Positions 1-10,600 of a stretch of DNA of 64,000 bases are shown here, one piece after another. The position numbers and the translations under genes were made by a program. The DNA comes from Pachyseris speciosa (taxonomy: Eukaryota; Cnidaria; Anthozoa; Scleractinia; Pachyseridae). Location of the stretch: the NCBI GenBank assembly GCA_016490735.1, contig JAEMWC010000352.1, positions 235,001-299,000 of the forward strand, in the 5' to 3' direction. The first letter of the stretch is position 1. Each line of letters starts with the position of its first letter. Under the pieces are notes generated by a model. The model had not been told where the DNA came from and did not search any database. It saw nothing but the letters and a program-made list of their open reading frames with translations.

Positions 1-232
1 TCTTTTCCCCTCCCTCCTCAGTCTTTATTAGGAAAAGTGAAGTAATATATATAGTAATAGTAGTGAAGTAATATATATAGGGTCAGCGGAGCAAGGGTCC
101 GCGGAGCAAGGGTCAGCGGAGCAAGATGGCTGCCTTTTTCTTCGCTCTTGAAGAAATTGTAGTGAATTGCAGTTTAGTGTTCTGTAGCGTGTGATTTAAC
201 CCATTTGTGTAATATTACGAGTGTCTACCAGT

Positions 233-1024
233 ATGACGGCTATTAATTACGACCAATTTGCCAAAATCGTAGACGATAAACTTAGTCCACTCAACTCGAA
301 AATCGCCGAGTTGAAAAAATCTATTGATGAAGCGATGAATCATGTTGAATTTGTGAATGCGAAGTACGATGAATTGCTACAGATGATGAAGACCTCAAAT
401 GATGAGAGAAAGGCTTTGCAAGATGTGAATAAGATTTTGCAAGATGAGAATAAAATCTTGAAGGCAACAATTCACAGCATAGAAAGATCACTGGAATCGG
501 TCATGAAAGCCAACCATGATCTGGAGCAGTACACTCGCAGAGAGTGCGTGGAAATCCGAGGAATTCCTGTTGCTACTAATCCATCAGAAGAGCAAACCAA
601 CAATATTGTCAAGGATGTCGGTAAACTACTGGGAGTGGATATTACTGAAAACGATATATCAGTGAGCCATCGAATGCCTCAAAGTCAACAAAGTCAACCA
701 CGCAAAGGCAAGCCTGGACCACCGGCTATCATAGTCAAATTTACGAAGCGTGATGTCAAAGATAACTTCTACCGTGCAAGGAAGCAGCTTAAAGATTTAA
801 CAACTCAAGATCTTGGATATCCCGAGAAAAACAAGATCTATCTTGCAGAGAGTCTGACAGAAAGGAATCGAATGTTATTCAAAGACTGCTTAAAGACAAA
901 GAAGGATAAGGAGTTTAAGTTCATCTGGACACTAAATGGAAAAATCTTTATGAGGAAAGATAAAGACTCTCCTGTTCACCTCATTGCTAACAAAGAGGAT
1001 CTTCAAAAGATGCAATCTAGATAA
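233..1024 (+). CDS. LINE-1 ORF1 protein (coiled coil plus RRM-like RNA-binding domain)
   Basis: About 263 residues from the first ATG at 233; in-frame GTG at 221 is upstream but ATG is the likelier start in a eukaryote. The N-terminal ~100 residues are charged heptad-like sequence (coiled coil, likely trimerisation). After it come YTRRECVEIRGIP and a segment ending in IIVKFTKRDVKDNFYRARK, the pattern of the L1-ORF1p / transposase_22-type RNA-binding fold found in many LINE ORF1 proteins. By family knowledge such proteins coat the LINE RNA and act as nucleic-acid chaperones. ORF2 begins about 30 nt downstream in another frame, so ORF2 is presumably translated by reinitiation. No internal stop is present, suggesting a young copy. 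Confidence 0.85.
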   Translation: MTAINYDQFAKIVDDKLSPLNSKIAELKKSIDEAMNHVEFVNAKYDELLQMMKTSNDERKALQDVNKILQDENKILKATIHSIERSLESVMKANHDLEQYTRRECVEIRGIPVATNPSEEQTNNIVKDVGKLLGVDITENDISVSHRMPQSQQSQPRKGKPGPPAIIVKFTKRDVKDNFYRARKQLKDLTTQDLGYPEKNKIYLAESLTERNRMLFKDCLKTKKDKEFKFIWTLNGKIFMRKDKDSPVHLIANKEDLQKMQSR

Positions 1025-1054
1025 GTATCTATATACTGGACTTTTGACGATTTG

Positions 1055-4000
1055 ATGTATTGTTTAAAATGTGCTACTGGTACTTGTGTCACAGATACCA
1101 GTGAGAAGGCCTGTGATTTGGCTAATTCTCTTCCATCTTTAAGTGTCACTTCTTCTAGTAATATTCCGCATCTCACTGACTTAGATGCTGACCTTAACAT
1201 GCCTTTGGATAGTAACTTTGGTTTTTATAGTACTCATGACTTTCATAGTAATTATGACATCAACGAGTGTCTACTAAGTGATCAATCTTTCTCTTTGATA
1301 AATTGCAATATTAGGAGCCTATCAGCTAATTTTGACAAATTGTCCAATATGTTATTAGAACTATATTTTCCTTTTTCACTTATTGGTCTTACTGAAATCA
1401 AACAGAAAATTGGCGAATCTCCTATATCAAACACTGACTTATATGGATATCAGTTTCTTTCACAGCCAAGCCTTTCCAATGCTGGGGGAGTTGCTTTCTA
1501 CATAAATGATAACTTAAATTTTAGCATAAGACCTGAATTTACAACCACTGCTGAGGATTTTGAAGCTTTATGGATTGAAGTGCATAATAATCGTCATTCA
1601 AATTTATTGTGTGGAATCATTTATAGACACCCAAATGGTGACTTAGAACGGTTTATTGAATATTTGAGCTCCGCAGCTGATAGAATTAATCAAGAAAACA
1701 AAACCTGCATAATCATGGGAGACTTTAACATAGATCTTTTAAAACTAGAATCACACTCAGCAACTGATAGTTTCCTTAATACCCTGGGTTCTCATTTTTT
1801 CCAGCCCTATATATTGCAGCCAACAAGAATCACAGATCATTCAGCAACTTTGATTGACAATATTTTTTTCAATTCAATTGAACACTTTACAATTAGTGGT
1901 AATATAGTGCATGATCTCACTGATCAGCTTCCTAATTTTATAATCTTTAACAAATTTTCAACACTTCCTTGTAATGTCAATGTATTCAAAAGAGATTACT
2001 CGGAATTCGATCAGCAGGCCCTAGTCAGTGAGATTCAATTAATTGACTGGGAATCTGTTTTTATATCCAATGCTAGTCCATGCGATATGTTTAAATCATT
2101 TTACTCTAAAATTTCTAATATAATAGACAAACATATACCAGTCAAACAATTATCTAGGAGGGAACTGAAGCTTAAATCAAAACCGTGGATATCTAATGCC
2201 CTACGGAAGTCCATTCAGATTAAAAATAATTATTACAAGAAATACCTTAAGACAAAATCTACCTATTACCATACAAAATTTAAGCTATACAGGAACAAAT
2301 TAAATCACCTTCTTAAAATAAGCAAAAAACAATATTATAATAAATATTTTTTTCAAAACATTAAAGATGGCAAAAGGATTTGGATGGGTATTAAACAAAT
2401 AGTAAAATTTAAGCCACAAACTAGCCAGAGGCTCATTAAGATTGTAGATAACAACTCTGTAATAACTGAACCTAAACTTGTTGCTGATTCATTTAATAAT
2501 TATTTTGCCAATATTGGAAAAAAATTAGAAAATGAAATACCAAGTGCACCCAACAGCCCAATGGTATATTTAAACAATCCAACATGCAATAGCTTTTTTA
2601 TTTTTCCTGCCACATGTAGTGAAATCGAAGCTGAAATATCACAGTTAAAAACTGGTAAATCTGTAGGACCATCCAGCATCCCAATTGACATACTAAAAAT
2701 GTTGAAAACCTGTGTATCCAAACCACTGGAGATTGTTTTCAATGCTTTTCTTTCAACTGGTGTTGTTCCCAGTGATTTCAAAATAGCAAACATCGTACCT
2801 GTCCTCAAAAAAGGATCACAGTCTTGCTTATGCAATTACCGCCCTATCTCCCTCATCTCTGTCTTTAGTAAGCTCTTAGAAAAACTCGTATATAACAGAT
2901 TAATTAAATTCTTAGAAAAAAACAAAGTCCTGTTCGAAAACCAATATGGTTTTAGAGCTAAGCATAGTACAGACCATGCAATCCTTTGCATAATTGATAA
3001 AATTCAGAAAGCAATTGATGACCGAAGCTATTCTTGTGGTATATTCCTTGATTTTACCAAAGCATTTGACACCGTCAATCACCAGATTTTGATTAAAAAA
3101 TTAGAATATTATGGTATTCGAGGCATTGCTAAAGACTGGTTTATTTCCTATCTCAGTGACCGACAACAAGTTGTTACTGTTAATAATGCAATATCCACTA
3201 AATGTGATGTAACTTGTGGAATCCCGCAGGGATCAGTACTTGGCCCACTACTATTTTTATTATATGTAAATGATTTTCACTGCTGCTCAGATATATTCGA
3301 TTTTCATCTTTTTGCAGATGATGCAAATCTGTTTTATAAAAGCAAATCTCTTTCTATCCTAGAAACAAACATAAATGCTGAATTAAATAATATTCACATA
3401 TGGCTCTGTGCTAATAAGCTATCACTTAATATAGAAAAGTCAAATTTTGTAATTTTCCATCCACCTCAGAAGAAGTTACAATCTCATGATTTCAATCTGG
3501 CTATCAATAACAAGCAACTTAAGCAAGAATTTTGTATAAGGTATCTGGGTATCCTAATTGATTCAAATTTAAACTGGAAGGACCAGGTTAAATGTATCAC
3601 TAAGAAAATTAGAAGAAGCATTGGTATCCTCTCCAAACTTCGATATTATGTTGGCCTAGATATTTTATCAAGCTTATATTATGCCCTTATATATCCTTTT
3701 TTGACTTATGGAATAATTATCTGGGGAAATACCTATAAGACTACTCTTCAGCCAATTGCTATTCTACAGAAAAAAGCAATGCGAATTATTACCTTCTCTA
3801 GATTTGATGAACACTCTAGTCCTTTGTTTAAGTCTCTTGAAATTATAAAATTTTTGGACCTAGTAACTTTTTATTTAGCCATCTTTATGTACAAATATCA
3901 CAATCAACTATTACCACCTGTTTTTATTTCTTTTTTCACTAAAATAACACAGATTCATAGCTATAATACAAGGCTTGCTGCAAAACAGTCTTATTATCTC

Positions 4001-4144
4001 CCAAAAGCAAGAACTAATTATGGAATATTCAATATTAGATTTCAAGGTCCATCAGTGTGGAATTCCATTGATGAAGATATTAAATCGTCTTCTTTGTCTT
4101 TATTTAAAAAGAAAATGAAACAGCACTTAATCAAAGATTACTAG
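1055..4144 (+). CDS. LINE-1 ORF2 protein (endonuclease + reverse transcriptase)
   Basis: About 1029 residues from ATG 1055 (an in-frame TTG lies at 1052). The N-terminal endonuclease/exonuclease/phosphatase domain shows NCNIRSLSANFDKL, LTEIK, YRHP and GDFNIDLL. The place where the family has Ser-Asp-His reads LTDQLPNF, so the catalytic His appears to be Gln (codon 1925-1927). The reverse transcriptase has FLDFTKAFDTVNHQ (motif A), GIPQGSVLGPLLFLLYVNDF (motif B) and FADDANLF (catalytic FADD, near 3315). The C-terminal part has the usual WGN and YNTRLA motifs of CR1/Jockey-type elements. The frame is fully open. If the Gln reading is right, the copy could reverse transcribe but not nick DNA with its own endonuclease. 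Confidence 0.92.
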   Translation: MYCLKCATGTCVTDTSEKACDLANSLPSLSVTSSSNIPHLTDLDADLNMPLDSNFGFYSTHDFHSNYDINECLLSDQSFSLINCNIRSLSANFDKLSNMLLELYFPFSLIGLTEIKQKIGESPISNTDLYGYQFLSQPSLSNAGGVAFYINDNLNFSIRPEFTTTAEDFEALWIEVHNNRHSNLLCGIIYRHPNGDLERFIEYLSSAADRINQENKTCIIMGDFNIDLLKLESHSATDSFLNTLGSHFFQPYILQPTRITDHSATLIDNIFFNSIEHFTISGNIVHDLTDQLPNFIIFNKFSTLPCNVNVFKRDYSEFDQQALVSEIQLIDWESVFISNASPCDMFKSFYSKISNIIDKHIPVKQLSRRELKLKSKPWISNALRKSIQIKNNYYKKYLKTKSTYYHTKFKLYRNKLNHLLKISKKQYYNKYFFQNIKDGKRIWMGIKQIVKFKPQTSQRLIKIVDNNSVITEPKLVADSFNNYFANIGKKLENEIPSAPNSPMVYLNNPTCNSFFIFPATCSEIEAEISQLKTGKSVGPSSIPIDILKMLKTCVSKPLEIVFNAFLSTGVVPSDFKIANIVPVLKKGSQSCLCNYRPISLISVFSKLLEKLVYNRLIKFLEKNKVLFENQYGFRAKHSTDHAILCIIDKIQKAIDDRSYSCGIFLDFTKAFDTVNHQILIKKLEYYGIRGIAKDWFISYLSDRQQVVTVNNAISTKCDVTCGIPQGSVLGPLLFLLYVNDFHCCSDIFDFHLFADDANLFYKSKSLSILETNINAELNNIHIWLCANKLSLNIEKSNFVIFHPPQKKLQSHDFNLAINNKQLKQEFCIRYLGILIDSNLNWKDQVKCITKKIRRSIGILSKLRYYVGLDILSSLYYALIYPFLTYGIIIWGNTYKTTLQPIAILQKKAMRIITFSRFDEHSSPLFKSLEIIKFLDLVTFYLAIFMYKYHNQLLPPVFISFFTKITQIHSYNTRLAAKQSYYLPKARTNYGIFNIRFQGPSVWNSIDEDIKSSSLSLFKKKMKQHLIKDY

Positions 4145-4332
4145 ACATCTGTACTTCGATTTCGATTTTGTAATTCTAAGATAAGAAATAATACTGTTTT
4201 GCAACGTAAGAATTATGGTCATTTTAAAATACTGGTACTTTACTTAACTCTGTTTAACTTTGTTTTTGTGTGTATTTATGTGTGTTTGTTCTTGTGTCCC
4301 TGACCTTAACATTTAAATATCTTTTCTTACAG

Positions 4333-4376
<44 letters not shown>

Positions 4377-4471
4377 TGCACCCCTATCATCTATTCTATG
4401 TATATGTTTATATTTTCTGTTGTAATAATGATGGGGTGAAATAAAGTATTGTTGTTGTTGTTGTTGTTGTT

Positions 4472-4669
4472 ATATATAATTAACATGAAATGAATGTATA
4501 TTAAGTTATCAGCACAAAATGGTACCTTTTCCATTCTAACAAGGAAGGAAAAAATAGGATCACTGCAGATTTCAGTTACCGGGATACAAAGCTGTGTCGA
4601 GGTTGCCAGTTTTCTTTTGTATAACACATAAACTGATCCACAGAAAGGTTAGTTTTGCATGTAACTTAC
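4472..4669. other. Gene B intron sequence between LINE and microexon
   Basis: AT-rich intron sequence, no gene. It aligns by eye with 29250-29440 in gene A (shared strings such as aagttatcag, aacaaggaagg and ttcttttgtataacacata), which shows the two loci are copies of one ancestral intron. Confidence 0.75.
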
Positions 4670-4688
4670 CTTTCCTTTCCTCTTGACT
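4670..4688 (-). CDS. Gene B microexon, 19 nt, juxtamembrane
   Basis: A 19-nt exon flanked by TTTTTCAG and GTAAGT on the minus strand, identical in length and phase to the gene A microexon at 29441-29459. It would encode Ser-Arg-Gly-Lys-Glu plus split codons. It lies downstream of the TM exon stop codon, so it is translated only if the stop is bypassed. Confidence 0.7.
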
Positions 4689-7600
4689 CTGAAAAACAAT
4701 GCAAACAATATCTCATTAAATCATTTTAGATTACATTTTTGCAAATATATGCCAAAAAAAGGAGCTCAGCGCTCTTAAAGAAAACAATTTCGTCTCTAAA
4801 AGTCCATCGGCAAAAACAAACTAAAATACTCTTGAATGTTTTCAACTCATTCCGAACTGGAATTGAAAGCTACTGATAATACGACGATCGTGAGCAGTCA
4901 GAGCTTCATTGAAGATTTGCACAGAAACACCATGTTATTACCAACAAAATGGAAGCAAAGGACGAAAGTGGAGGTGGATTAATAAACCAAAGGAAGTCCT
5001 AGGCCTCAGAGAGAAATCATTAGAAAAGAAAATTTAAGATATAATGTTGATTACCTTTTCTGTGCAGCCAAACGATGTAGATGATAAGAGCAATGATGAT
5101 TGCAACAAGTGTGCAGACCACAGCAATCAAAATGGTTCAGTTACATGAACATTCACTGCATAACTCAACTGCAATAGTAGAACAAGAAACAATGCTAGCG
5201 CATTATAAAGCCACAACAATTTGGAATCTCTAATAGATTATTTATCTGTCTGATTAATAATTTAAAGGTGAAAATGTTTATCAGAGAGCTTTTTTAGTTT
5301 TCTTCTTTCCTCAGAATTTCCGATAGAAATTCAGTGTTTTTCTATTTTGCATTTTTGACAAAACATAAATTCGATTATCATTCAGATGGAACGCTCGACC
5401 TTAAAATCTCTCAAGAATAGAGGAAAAGTAACGTTACACATTACAATACATTTGTTAAAAAATGAAAATAAACTTTCTGCATTTCGCCTGTCTTTGTATT
5501 TTGCATTACACACGAGGTGAATAGGTGAGCAAAGCAATGATATCTGAGGTACAATTAGGGTAAATGGTCGACAAATCTCCGAGTTAGGAAATTACGTTAA
5601 AGAATGACGTTTACCATTTGTGCAATTTACTGTAATTTACAGAGACAATCTGGAATCATCCGCCAAAAGGCCCGGAAAATGGTATCAGAGTGAATGGACC
5701 ACGAATTTTCTTACCAGAAATCTCAACCGGAAATTAAAACAGGACTATCTTTCCAATCGTTTCGTTTTTCCCGGAAATTCTCCACCGGAAGTAATCAAGA
5801 AGTTGGGTTCCATATACCTTCAGAACGGATTTCCTGGAGTGTGTTATTAAATGCCTTTGTCATAAACACCCATTACCTCCTGTTGGTCCATTTGTTGTGG
5901 GCGTACTTTTGAAGTCATATTCTTCTGTTGCTGCTATAGACGAGCTATTTACTTTGAAAGCTCCAAGTTTTCCACTGGCTGCAGCACTTTTCAAGACTGA
6001 TATTGCTTGTTCTGTGGTGACATCTCGGTTAAATGTGAGAACGAAAATAACAATCACGCTTCCTGGTCTGAAAATAACTGAAGGATGTAGTTCGTTAACG
6101 AGGTACTGGCAAGTGAAGTACCGTTATAACGTACAGCCCGGGGCGTTCCTGGACAGTTTTTACCTGTAAGCCAGGGTGCACAAGTTGAAGTGCAGTTTTA
6201 ACGTACAGCCAGGAGCGTTCCTGGACAGTTCTTACCTCTAAGCCAGGGTGCACAAGTTGAAAAAAAAAAAGGTTAATATCGCATAATACAGGTACATGAT
6301 ACAAGCTTTATGACCGGCAATAAACAAATCCAACAATTTCATCTAGAATCTAGATCGAAATTTGGCGATGATGTATCATCATCGTGCACTTTTATAAATT
6401 TATCAGCGTGTGATCGCAAGCATGAAACGATGAAAACTCAGGGTGAGCCCATGAAATTTCGAGCATTCAATCGTCTGCACTACCAAATGACAACCTTCTT
6501 GTTTTGGAAAAAGTACACTTGAACACAAGTAAAATTTTGTTTTATTTTTTTCCCGTATCTGTAAAAACTGATGCAAAGGCTATACAAAAAGTACTCCAGT
6601 TGTCTCTAGCTCTTTCTTTACTTGTCATTCTTGACAAAACTTGTTGAAATTTTCATAGTGAGATGATTCTCGGGCTTATAAAGATTTTTCCAAAATTTCA
6701 ATTTAAGAAAAACTTGTCAGCCGGTGCTTACCTGGCTTAAAGTCAGGCACGCCCCTGACAGCAAGAAAAACTGATGTCTCGGATAGCCACATTGAAATCT
6801 TCATCAGATTGATCACTTACCTCAATCTTACAACTCTTGTGCTCTTGTACTCAAAGCTGCTATCACTTTGAAATGCTGCCCTCACCTTAAAATCAAGAGG
6901 AACGAAGTTAAAAATTGAATGATTCTCCGTGTTTCAGAGAAAGATACGGTTCTCAAGAATTGCTTCCCCAAAGACAAGTAATTAAGAAGTCTAACTCTTT
7001 ACTTTTACGCCTGATAGAGGAAGAAGTTAAGTACATTTTGAGTGCATGAAATGACTATGTCAAAAGGATTCCTGTTGGAACGATTCGTACACAGCATCGG
7101 TTTTATAATCAGGCACGGATCCGGACGGGTTTCCACCTTCTTATCGACAACGGGCTGATTTTTTTTTTTCAATAAATACATTTTTAAGCATAAAAGTAAC
7201 ATTTCCCAGCCTTAATCTTGGTACCTGGCCAATATGCTGTCCAAAAGATCGGAAAGACTCAGAATCCCAGGGAATGGCATTTGGGAGGATTAAAATCCAA
7301 AACGTTATTCCGGGGAAGAATGTCCCTGGACACCTTCCAGGATCGCGCTTTCGCCGCTCGCCACCATTTCCCTTGATCTGCGCCTGATAACAGTCATTTC
7401 CAGGAAACTATCCTGGATAAAATAATTACAGTAGTTTTACAATAATTTATTCATATAATACATCCACGGTAGAAATGCAATTAAAGCATATTTATTGTAA
7501 ACACATATGATAACTTGTTGTAATACTTACAACTTTTTCGAATCTTGCTATCAAGGACTGGGATCTTTCACTTCCAAGGTTCTCAAAATCTCCGTGATAT

Positions 7601-10600
7601 TCTTCGTTAGTTATCTGCATGGTCACGTTTATTAACGTACTTCTTTGCTCTTATAAAAAAAAAGGATCATGGTATCATTATTCTTGGTAGAAAATAGTTT
7701 TTAAAGTGTCTATAACCCCCAAAATGTTTTTGGCTTGAATTAATTTTAACAATTATTCTAGGAGGGCGCGCTGGATATAAAGTGATAGCTACGCGCCTCG
7801 TTGGCTATAATCATTTCATATTCAAGAAACATAACGCAAAAAGTTTTGTTTTAGGTTAAAACCGCAATTTTCTAATGATTTTTTTTTATAGAGATGGGAA
7901 TAGCCCTGTTTAAAAACACGACCGAGCCGCAAAATCATAGGAAAGAGTCTGGGAATAGTACAATTTGTGACGTCATTCCAGACCATTGATCAGAACTGTA
8001 ATTGCTTCTAATCAAGAAATAACACACAAACTGCGGTGATAAACATGACAATAAAACGCATTGTTGGCAAACAAAAGTAAAACTATATCGTTTAACTTGA
8101 CGTTTCGTATGTTTCGACATACATCTTCAGAAGTGACCGTTAGGAATTAAAATAACAACTAAATTTTAAATTTAAGATAAGTAACTGGTGGTTGGAATCT
8201 TCGATCTGTTTTGTTGCCTGTTTAGAACATCATTAATGTTGTAATTGACAACACCAGCAGGGTAACCGTTTTGTAACAACAACTTCCTCAGTTTATTTAA
8301 ACAAGACCGCAAAAGAGAAGGTGACGAACAGATGCGGAAACAACGTGAAAGTGAGCGTGCGGATAAGGTTTACTTTATATTTCAGGGCCGTAGCTAGTAA
8401 CAGGCAAACCGAGGCACTTGCCTCAATCACTTCTTTCGTTTTTGTCGTTTATAGTCATCATAAACACCCTAAATATACCTAGGAAGGTAATTTAACCACG
8501 GACATTGCCTCAGTCATAATTTTTCATTGACATTGCCTCAGTCATACTTTTTTTCTGGCTACGGCCCTGTATTTCCTAGGTGTGAAGGAGTCCCAGGCTA
8601 CAAAACAGATCAAAGATTCCAACCACCACAGTCCCCAAAAAGGAAATAATCTTAGTTCTACCTTATTTAGGAGTACAAAGCAAAATTATTGCCAAACAGC
8701 TGAAGACCTGCATTAGTAAATTTTATGGCTGCATTGATCTTAAGGTTTTTTTTCTAAAGCGCTCATCGCATTAAGTTTCTTTTTCCCTACAAAGATAGAA
8801 TTAACCGTTCCCAAATGTCAAAAGTTGTTTATAAGGCTACTTGTTGGGACTACCAGGATTTCTACTTTGGAAAAACAAAACGCAGATTGCATGACAGAAA
8901 AACTGAACATTTTAATGCGATTACGAGTAGCTGTCATGCATCTGCTATCGCAGACCACGTAACGTCAACTGGTCACAACTTAAAATGGGACCACTTTGAG
9001 ATATTAGCAAAAGGTCGGTCAGATACTCATTGCAAGATAAAGGAGACTCTACTAATTAGAGAATTGAAACCTACCTTAAATGAAAATGTAAGCAGCGAAA
9101 AGCTGTATCTCTATTAGTTTGCATCTTTTATATACAAATTATTTTTAGCTTCTGTCAAGGTTATTGTTAATTAGTGACTTATCTTAAATTTAAAATTTAG
9201 TTGTTACTTTAATTCTTAACGGTCAGTTCTGAAGATGTATGTCGAAACATACGAAACGTCAAGTTAAACGATATAGTTTTATTTTTGTTTTCCAACAATG
9301 CGTTTTATTGTCATGTTTATCACCGCAGTTTGTATGTTATTTCTTGTTAAGCTACGACGAAGACCAAGAGTATTTACGATATTGCTTCTAATCAGCTTCT
9401 AGGACGAAAATGCCAGATAAATGCATTGTTTTTGGTTGTAACAACACGCCAAACAAAGATAAGGGTATATCGCTGCACCCAATACCTTTTGAAGGGGCTG
9501 TTGTCTCGCCGAAACACAAGACAAGAAAAAAAGTGGGTCGACTATGTCAAATCGAAGCGTGCTCATTAGGAGCCCATGAAGTACTTCACGAAAGTACTCG
9601 GCAGTTTGTGAACATGTTTAATTTCCTTCACGTCTTTCTCAATTTGTATTAGTAGGTTTTTTATGGTTTTCAAGAGTGCATTCCTCTCAAATATCTCTGC
9701 GTGTCTCATTTTATACAAGAAAGACGCGCTGGTCCGCTTGTGTCCGCTTCCGAGTCGAATCCTCGCAAAAACATCAAAGAAAAAGCAAGGAATCAGCATA
9801 TTTAGTCGCTTTTGCAATTTCATTTCAAGTTCTTCCTCTATTTTTTTGTCTGCTTCATACTGAGTCAACCATTCGTTGTCTGCTATCGGCTCATTAGCAT
9901 AGATCTATAGACATCTCCTGGCTCGTCGTCATTTGAGGTTTCTATCATCAGTGTTCGCTCGCATTTGATGAACCCTCGACCTGTAAGTTGTACTCGACAT
10001 CCGTTTCTGCGCCACGGAATCCGAGTTAGAGTTAAAGCCAGCATCGCTGGATGACATCATGAATAGATTTGATAATCCCATTTCTTTTCAGTCAAATACA
10101 AGTTCTTTCGTCAAAAAAAAAAAGAAATAAATAAATAAACCGTGAAAACGCTTGATCCCATGCAGTAACCAAAGCAACGAGAGCAATTGCCTGGAATTCG
10201 GGCTGTATTCTACAGTACGGCCCACTTGATTTCAACTAGTTTTCTTTCCAGCACGCCTGATTAACCTCAGTGCTCGTACTAACCACGTTTTCTCTGTCCA
10301 TACTGTAAGTTACGGATCCTCGGACCTCGAACTCGGTAGTAAGAGGTATATTATTACCTGTAACTTCAAGAAATACACTGGCAGTGTCATTTCCTACGCT
10401 GCTCTCTGGACTGCACGTGTACCTTCCACTGTCATGGAACTGAGTGGAGCAAAATGCTAAAGTGCTTCCCACACCGACGATCTCGTCTATTTCGTCACGC
10501 TTCCAATTTATAACTGGAGGAGGATTTCCTTCCGACAAGCAGAGAAGAACTGTATTTCCTCCGACTTGAACAGAGCTGTTTTGATATTTCATAATTTTTG

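Larger units (their letters stand above)
81..4471 (+). mobile_element. LINE-type non-LTR retrotransposon (LINE-1 of this window), near full length
   Basis: About 4.4 kb element with two open reading frames. It has a 5' leader made of three near-identical copies of GGTCAGCGGAGCAA (81-125) and a 3' UTR ending in AATAAAG and a (GTT)n tail (4451-4471). The reverse transcriptase follows an apurinic-type endonuclease and no RNase H domain is visible, which fits the CR1/Jockey-type LINE groups; the exact clade is not determined. Sequence before base 80 and after 4480 matches the intron at 29205-29330 of the paralogous gene, so the insertion site is inside an intron of gene B. The flanks share a short ATATATA string that may be the target duplication. 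The 5' flank also has a 26-bp tandem duplication (37-80). Confidence 0.9.
8015..9380 (+). mobile_element. Penelope-like element remnant with inverted terminal repeats
   Basis: A 1366-bp insertion bounded by a perfect 14-bp duplication. Its ends carry about 170 bp of inverted repeat (8014-8186 versus 9170-9346 reversed) with only a few differences. Inside is the C-terminal end of a Penelope-type polyprotein with a GIY-YIG endonuclease domain (frameshifted upstream of 8815). Penelope-like elements typically carry such terminal repeats (pLTRs), in either orientation, with hammerhead ribozyme motifs; both copies here carry the motif. Most of the reverse transcriptase is missing, so the copy is dead. 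A 187-bp MITE is nested at 8393-8579. Confidence 0.88.

Noticed and set aside
5620..5850. 76-codon plus-strand frame near the gene B SEA exon
   Set aside because: The region aligns with intron sequence of gene A around 31480, where the frame is not kept.
9566..9868. 100-codon minus-strand coiled-coil-like frame
   Set aside because: Overlaps the THAP relic on the other strand, no recognised family, and no splice context; not supported as a gene.
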